Position numbers and translations under genes: made by a program. Under the pieces are notes generated by a model that saw nothing but the letters and a program-made list of their open reading frames with translations, ran no database searches and was not told the origin of the DNA. This document shows positions 6,459-9,183 of a stretch of DNA of 9,183 nucleotides, piece by piece. Source of the DNA: Methanobrevibacter sp. (GTDB taxonomy: Archaea > Methanobacteriota > Methanobacteria > Methanobacteriales > Methanobacteriaceae); contig JADLKP010000074.1 in the NCBI GenBank assembly GCA_016838945.1, positions 1-9,183 on the forward strand, in the 5' to 3' direction. Numbering within the stretch: the first letter of the stretch is position 1; each line of letters starts with the position of its first letter.

Positions 6459-6569
6459 ATGAATTTAGTAGCAGACATCATTAATGGATTAACATCAATG
6501 TCAATTGTAATGATTATAGGTTTCATTATTGTTATAGCATTATTAACTGTAATCGGAAAAAAACTTTAA
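6459..6569 (+). CDS. Small single-pass membrane peptide (36 residues)
   Basis: The reading frame runs ATG to TAA with 36 codons. The product begins MNLVADIINGLTSMS, an amphipathic-looking start, followed by a hydrophobic span of about 18 residues (IVMIIGFIIVIALLTVIG, 16-33) and a KKL end. The two terminal lysines suggest a cytoplasmic C-terminus. Support for coding: an optimal ribosome site 6 nt upstream, a candidate TATA box at suitable distance, and a composition unlike a random AT-rich frame. I do not recognise a family. It lies 111 bp after the P2A ATPase on the same strand. Very small transmembrane peptides such as sarcolipin, phospholamban, MgtR and KdpF bind and regulate or stabilise P-type ATPases, so a similar role is a reasonable guess; sequence similarity to those peptides is not claimed. 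It could equally be part of an unrelated membrane complex. Confidence 0.75.
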   Translation: MNLVADIINGLTSMSIVMIIGFIIVIALLTVIGKKL

Positions 6570-6570
6570 A

Positions 6571-6615
6571 TAGATTAGTTAGTATTAATTTTTAATTTAA
6601 TATTAATCCTATCTA
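6571..6615 (+). terminator. Imperfect hairpin downstream of the small peptide gene
   Basis: The arms, beginning TAGATTAGTTAGTATTAA and ending AATATTAATCCTATCTA, can pair with small bulges around an AT-rich loop, starting 2 nt after the stop codon. T-rich runs follow further down (6634-6639 and 6676-6683). It may help end or stabilise this short transcript; pairing was judged by eye. Confidence 0.35.
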
Positions 6616-7008
6616 TACACTCCCACCATACTATTTTTTAATAATTTACCATTAAGCCTATTTTACACAAAAAACTTTTTTTTACTAAATCCTTTCTAAA
6701 ATTATTGGATAGATAGATAATAAATGGATAAATAATATAAATAAATAGATAGACTAGATAAAACTTATCATAAGACTCTCTTTTTCAAACTATTATCATT
6801 TAATTAAATTTTTAATTAAAATAAATTAAAGTTTTAATTCAAACTATGATTTTAGCAAAGCTATGATTAATTTAAAACATGCCCAAAAAATAGCTGATTT
6901 TTAAAATAGATCTGCTGCAAATAGAAAATAAAAATTTGATAAAAAACTGATTAAGATTAGGATAATAATTAAAAAATAGAAATTTGAAATTGACAATCAA
7001 CAAATAAA

Positions 7009-7044
7009 ATTAAAATAAAAATTAAAATAAAAATTAAAATAAAA
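7009..7044. repeat. Three perfect copies of a 12-bp A/T repeat in the tRNA 3' flank
   Basis: ATTAAAATAAAA is repeated exactly at 7009-7020, 7021-7032 and 7033-7044. On the minus strand this is TTTTATTTTAAT three times, lying 38-73 bp beyond the 3' end of the tRNA. Confidence 0.85.
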
Positions 7045-7079
7045 ATAAAAAAAAATAAAAAAAGTAAAAAGTTATAGAA
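7009..7079 (-). terminator. Oligo-T termination region of tRNA-Ser
   Basis: Read on the minus strand, the sequence after the tRNA is a succession of T tracts (TTTTT, TTTTTTT, TTTTTTTTT and shorter) interrupted by single A or C bases, continuing into the 12-bp repeat. Tandem T tracts are the usual archaeal intrinsic termination signal. Confidence 0.6.
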
Positions 7080-7082
7080 AAA

Positions 7083-7166
7083 CGCCGAGACTGGGATTTG
7101 AACCCAGGCGGAGATTACCCCACGGGATTTCAAGTCCCGCGCCTTACCAGGCTAGACTATCTCGGC
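7083..7166 (-). tRNA. tRNA-Ser (anticodon UGA)
   Basis: An 84-nt class II tRNA. The acceptor stem pairs GCCGAGA with TCTCGGC. The anticodon stem CGGGA/TCCCG encloses the loop CTTGAAA, giving anticodon TGA (7132 to 7130), which reads UCA serine codons. There is an extended variable arm with GGGG/CTCC pairing, and a T arm CTGGG-TTCAAAT-CCCAG. The discriminator base is G, as expected for serine. CCA is not encoded and must be added after transcription. No intron is present. It follows rps10 on the same strand after 132 bp containing a hairpin terminator, so it is probably transcribed from its own promoter. Confidence 0.97.
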
Positions 7167-7180
7167 ATACGAATTAATAA

Positions 7181-7192
7181 ATAAATATAATA
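7181..7192 (-). promoter_or_regulatory. Candidate TATA box for tRNA-Ser
   Basis: On the minus strand the sequence reads TTATATTTATTT, centred about 20 bp upstream of the mature 5' end. Initiation roughly 25 bp downstream would fall at or just inside the first tRNA base, so the exact element could be slightly further upstream in this AT-rich stretch. Confidence 0.4.
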
Positions 7193-7264
7193 AATAATTT
7201 TGATAAATAATTAGGGTAATCTTAATTAGTTTTTAAAAATTAAAAATAAAAGTATGAAAATTAA

Positions 7265-7286
7265 TTCTGAAAATGACTTTTCAGAA
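7265..7286 (-). terminator. Hairpin terminator after rps10
   Basis: A perfect 9-bp inverted repeat, TTCTGAAAA (7265-7273) and TTTTCAGAA (7278-7286), has a 4-nt loop and starts 12 nt past the rps10 stop codon. On the minus strand it is followed by T-rich sequence (TTAATTTTCATACTTTTATTTTT). This is the likely end of the str-cluster mRNA before the tRNA gene. Confidence 0.7.
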
Positions 7287-7298
7287 CATGCAACTTAA

Positions 7299-7604
7299 TT
7301 ATTTAAGTTCAATTTCAATACTTACGTTATCAGGAACGCTTACTTTCATAATTTGTCTCATAGCTCTTTCATCAGCACCGATTCCGATTAAACGTTTGTG
7401 AATACGGAGTTCCCATTTTTCCCAAGTAGCTTTTCCTTCTCCATCTGGAGATTTTCTTGTAGGAACAACTAATTTTTTAGTAGGTAATGGAATAGGGCCA
7501 GAAATATCTACACCAGTTCTTTCAGAAATCTTCTTTAACTGGTCACAGACATAATTAATTTTTTCAGGATCAGTTCCAGTAAGTTTAATTCTAGCTTGAT
7601 TCAT
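7299..7604 (-). CDS. rps10: Small ribosomal subunit protein uS10 (archaeal S10)
   Basis: 101 residues, the usual length. S10 sits in the head of the 30S subunit. Recognisable parts are N-terminal ARIKLTGTDPEKI (4-16), the loop ISGPIPLPTKKL (34-45), and RKSPDGEGKATWEKWELRIH (50-69), which is characteristic of the archaeal/eukaryotic S10/S20 branch; the C-terminus VPDNVSIEIELK completes the ferredoxin-like fold. The start is fixed by GGGAGGAT (7611-7618 on the opposite strand) about 6-8 nt upstream. It follows tuf in the conserved str order but, unusually, at a distance of 239 bp with a terminator-like hairpin in between. A 7-bp palindrome (7292-7309) covers its stop codon. Confidence 0.97.
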   Translation of the reverse strand: MNQARIKLTGTDPEKINYVCDQLKKISERTGVDISGPIPLPTKKLVVPTRKSPDGEGKATWEKWELRIHKRLIGIGADERAMRQIMKVSVPDNVSIEIELK

Positions 7605-7631
7605 ATTTTAATCCTCCCAAAAAAGGCATCA

Positions 7632-7671
7632 ATAATCTAGTTTAAATCCATATATGAATAAACTAGATTAT
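7632..7671 (-). repeat. 13-bp perfect inverted repeat in the rps10 leader/promoter region
   Basis: The arms, 7632-7644 (containing TAATCTAGTTTA) and 7659-7671 (containing TAAACTAGATTA), are perfectly complementary around a 14-nt centre. A further self-palindrome, AATCTAGATT, follows at 7673-7682. The CTAG-centred motif thus appears three times in 50 bp and brackets a TATA-like element (7667-7674). It may be an operator, or a hairpin in the rps10 leader if transcription starts upstream of it. Confidence 0.8.
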
Positions 7672-7674
7672 AAA
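7667..7674 (-). promoter_or_regulatory. Candidate TATA box for a separate rps10 promoter
   Basis: The minus strand reads TTTATAAT. Initiation about 25 bp downstream would be near 7645, giving a leader of roughly 40 nt that retains the strong ribosome site. It lies between the palindromic CTAG elements, so a factor bound there could block TBP. This is inferred from spacing only. Confidence 0.35.
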
Positions 7675-7705
7675 TCTAGATTAAAACATACTATAGATTT
7701 AAAAT

Positions 7706-7778
7706 AATAAATTATTAGAAACCTAAAAATAAAGAAATAAATTATTAGATCTGCTAATTGCTTTAGCGTATCTAATAA
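7706..7778 (-). repeat. Direct repeat and long hairpin in the tuf-rps10 spacer
   Basis: AATAAATTATTAGA occurs at 7706-7719 and 7736-7749. The second copy forms the left arm of a hairpin: TTATTAGAT (7742-7750) pairs with ATCTAATAA (7770-7778), and inside it GCTAA (7753-7757) pairs with TTAGC (7763-7767), separated by a 2-by-2 internal loop and closed by 5 nt. The first copy can pair with the same right arm over 8 bases, so two mutually exclusive folds are possible. Confidence 0.7.
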
Positions 7779-7788
7779 ATTTTAGAAT

Positions 7789-7839
7789 AAAAAACTAAAA
7801 AAAATAAAAAATGAATAATTTAATTAAAAATTAATCATT
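7789..7839 (-). terminator. Hairpin plus T-tract terminator immediately after tuf
   Basis: On the minus strand, starting 4 nt past the tuf stop codon, AATGATTAATT and AATTAAATTATT can form an 11-bp stem (one G-T pair, one bulged A, 3-nt loop; 7814-7839). It is followed by strong T tracts (6, 8 and 6 T residues, 7789-7811). This resembles a full terminator and argues that much tuf mRNA ends before rps10. Confidence 0.65.
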
Positions 7840-7843
7840 AAAC

Positions 7844-9085
7844 TTATTTTTTGTCAGTTACTTTAAGACATAAACCAGCTGCTACGGTTTGACCCATATC
7901 TCTGATAGCGAATCTTCCCATTGGAGGGATGTTTGCAGCTTCTTCCATAACCATAGGTTTGGTAGGTTTAATTTGTACAATAGCTGCGTCACCAGTTTTA
8001 ATGAAGTCAGGTTTGGTTGCTTCAGGTTGACCGGTAGCAGGGTCGAGTTTAGAAGTTAAGTCTAAGAAAGTACATGCAGTTTGTGAGGTGTGACAGTGGA
8101 ATACAGGGGTGTATCCAACGGTGATTACACCAGGGTGTTGTAATACAACAACTTGTGCAGTAAATTCTTTAGCTACGGTAGGAGCGTCGGAAGTGTGTCC
8201 AGCTACGTCTCCTCTTCTGATATCGTTTTTACCTACACCTCTTACGTTGAAACCGATGTTGTCACCAGGTTCAGCTTCAGGGAAAGTTTCGTGGTGCATT
8301 TCGATAGATTTTACTTCACCGGATGCTCCAGCAGGTTCAAAGATAACGTTGTCACCTTGTTTCATGATACCAGTTTCTACTCTTCCTACAGGTACAGTAC
8401 CTACACCAGTGATGGAGTATACGTCTTGAATAGGAATTCTTAATGGTAAGTCTACAGGTTTTTCAGGTGGTACTAATTTGTCTAATTCTTCCATTAAAGG
8501 ACTACCTTTGTACCAGGACATGTTACCACTGAGTTCTTTGATGTTGTCTCCTTCAAATGCAGACATAGGGATGAAAGGAGTGGTAGCAGGGTCTCTACCG
8601 ATGGATCTGAGTAAGTCAGATACTTCATCTTTTACTTCGTTGAATCTGTCTTCGCTGTAGTCTACCATATCCATCTTGTTTACAGCGATGATTAATTGTT
8701 TAATACCTAAAGTCATGGATAAGAACATGTGTTCTTTGGTTTGTGGCATTACACCGTCGTTAGCAGCTACTACTAATACAGCTGCGTCAGCTTGGGATGC
8801 ACCAGTAATCATGTTTTTAACGAAGTCTCTGTGTCCAGGACAGTCTACTACAGTGTAATCGTATTTGTTGGTGGAGAATTTTTGGTGAGCTAAGTCAATG
8901 GTTACTCCTCTTTCTCTTTCTTCTCCTAATTTGTCCATAACAAATCTGAATTTGTCTTCACCTTCGTCTAATTGTTGTTCAGCGATTGCACCAGCTTTTA
9001 ATAATAAGTGTCCTACTAAAGTGGATTTACCGTGGTCAACGTGTCCAATAAATGCTAAATTTAAATGTTCTTTTTCTTTTGCCAT
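7844..9085 (-). CDS. tuf: Translation elongation factor EF-1A (aEF1A/EF-Tu)
   Basis: 413 residues, full length. It is a GTPase that delivers aminoacyl-tRNA to the ribosomal A site. The G domain (1 to about 205) holds G1 GHVDHGKST (14-22), switch I RGVTI (59-63), G3 DCPGH (81-85), G4 NKMD (136-139) and G5 SAF (175-177). Domain II (about 215-300) contains TGVGTVPVGRVETG, and domain III (about 305-410) contains HPGVITVGYTPVFHCHT and the C-terminal GRFAIRDMGQTVAAG. The start is set by AGAGGT (9093-9098 on the opposite strand), 7 nt upstream. Codon choice looks more restricted than in the neighbouring hypothetical genes, as expected for a highly expressed gene. In most methanogens fusA lies just upstream of tuf; that would be outside this window. 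Confidence 0.98.
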   Translation of the reverse strand: MAKEKEHLNLAFIGHVDHGKSTLVGHLLLKAGAIAEQQLDEGEDKFRFVMDKLGEERERGVTIDLAHQKFSTNKYDYTVVDCPGHRDFVKNMITGASQADAAVLVVAANDGVMPQTKEHMFLSMTLGIKQLIIAVNKMDMVDYSEDRFNEVKDEVSDLLRSIGRDPATTPFIPMSAFEGDNIKELSGNMSWYKGSPLMEELDKLVPPEKPVDLPLRIPIQDVYSITGVGTVPVGRVETGIMKQGDNVIFEPAGASGEVKSIEMHHETFPEAEPGDNIGFNVRGVGKNDIRRGDVAGHTSDAPTVAKEFTAQVVVLQHPGVITVGYTPVFHCHTSQTACTFLDLTSKLDPATGQPEATKPDFIKTGDAAIVQIKPTKPMVMEEAANIPPMGRFAIRDMGQTVAAGLCLKVTDKK

Positions 9086-9110
9086 TATAAAAACCTCTTT
9101 TTATAAATTG

Positions 9111-9162
9111 TATATAAATTAAGTATATAATTAAGTATAAATTATTTGTTAAGTTATTTATA
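9111..9162 (-). promoter_or_regulatory. AT-rich upstream region of tuf with TATA-like elements and an 11-bp tandem motif
   Basis: Candidate TATA boxes on the minus strand are TATAAATA (9155-9162), with a predicted start near 9132, and TTTATATA (9111-9118), whose predicted start near 9088 would remove the ribosome site. The motif AATTAAGTATA occurs at 9117-9127 and 9129-9139, a 12-bp period. The first TATA fits best with the strong Shine-Dalgarno site. Whether tuf also receives readthrough from an upstream gene cannot be seen. Confidence 0.4.
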
Positions 9163-9183
9163 TGCTGAATATTTTTGAAGATA

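Larger units (their letters stand above)
6570..7082. other. 513-bp AT-rich intergenic region without a convincing gene
   Basis: The region lies between the small peptide gene (plus) and the tRNA-Ser gene (minus), so it mainly receives convergent transcript ends. Contents: an imperfect hairpin at 6571-6615; T tracts such as 6676-6683; GATA-rich simple sequence (6707-6761); a direct repeat CTATGATT (6844-6851 and 6861-6868) flanking a TAGC/GCTA mini-palindrome; and an A-rich 12-bp tandem repeat (7009-7044). Reading frames with a start codon are 13 codons or shorter and lack ribosome sites. I saw no C/D-box pair, tRNA-like fold or transposon end. Confidence 0.7.

Noticed and set aside
6864..6905. 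13-codon frame (MINLKHAQKIADF) in the long spacer
   Set aside because: There is no Shine-Dalgarno site, no continuation in any frame to suggest a broken gene, and the length is within chance.
6840..6960. Possible C/D-box guide RNA because of CTGA and TGAT strings
   Set aside because: No proper RUGAUGA box is paired with CUGA boxes at the right spacing, and such short strings are expected by chance.
7083..7166. tRNA-Ser as an integration site for a mobile element
   Set aside because: No partial copy of the tRNA 3' end, integrase gene or flanking direct repeat is visible in the window.
8109..9122. Several plus-strand open frames opposite tuf
   Set aside because: They are antisense shadows of a strongly conserved gene, lack ribosome sites and have implausible composition.

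Overview
The window looks like chromosome of an AT-rich methanogenic archaeon of the Methanobacteriales, most likely Methanobrevibacter or a close relative. The evidence is archaeal-type translation genes (a 413-residue EF-1A and an archaeal/eukaryotic-type uS10), a tRNA-Ser gene with no encoded CCA, purine-rich Shine-Dalgarno sites, T-tract terminators, very AT-rich spacers, and a surface protein with a segment resembling the pseudomurein-binding repeat of this order. The genus is an inference; no database was searched.

Layout. (1) Positions 95-2344, plus strand: a probable two-gene operon. The first gene encodes an exported, wall-facing, membrane-anchored protein with an arginine-rich cytoplasmic tail. 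The second encodes a cytoplasmic coiled-coil protein with a J-domain-like HPD motif. (2) 2341-2787, minus: a RimI/Ard1-type N-acetyltransferase whose stop codon interlocks with that of the operon. (3) 2788-3049: a divergent promoter region holding a 29-bp tandem duplication. (4) 3050-3460, plus: a small UPF0146-family protein. (5) 3642-6347, plus: a P2A-type cation ATPase whose M5/M6 ion-site residues match the Golgi Ca2+/Mn2+ pump class (Pmr1/SPCA) rather than SERCA. (6) 6459-6569, plus: a 36-codon gene for a single-pass membrane peptide with a very strong ribosome binding site. (7) 6570-7082: a 513-bp AT-rich region with no convincing gene. (8) 7083-9085, minus: the end of the str cluster, in transcription order tuf (EF-1A), rps10, tRNA-Ser(UGA).

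How the parts relate. Region 8 is core translation machinery. It is unusual in that tuf and rps10 are separated by 239 bp containing a good terminator, two hairpins, repeats and a possible promoter, so rps10 may be transcribed or regulated separately. RimI may serve translation indirectly through N-terminal acetylation. The ATPase probably exports Ca2+ and/or Mn2+, and the neighbouring membrane peptide is a candidate regulator by analogy with sarcolipin, phospholamban and MgtR. The two genes at the left end may couple the pseudomurein wall to a cytoplasmic partner, but their function is not known. The best candidates for something undescribed are the left-end pair, the ATPase-adjacent peptide, and the tuf-rps10 control region.
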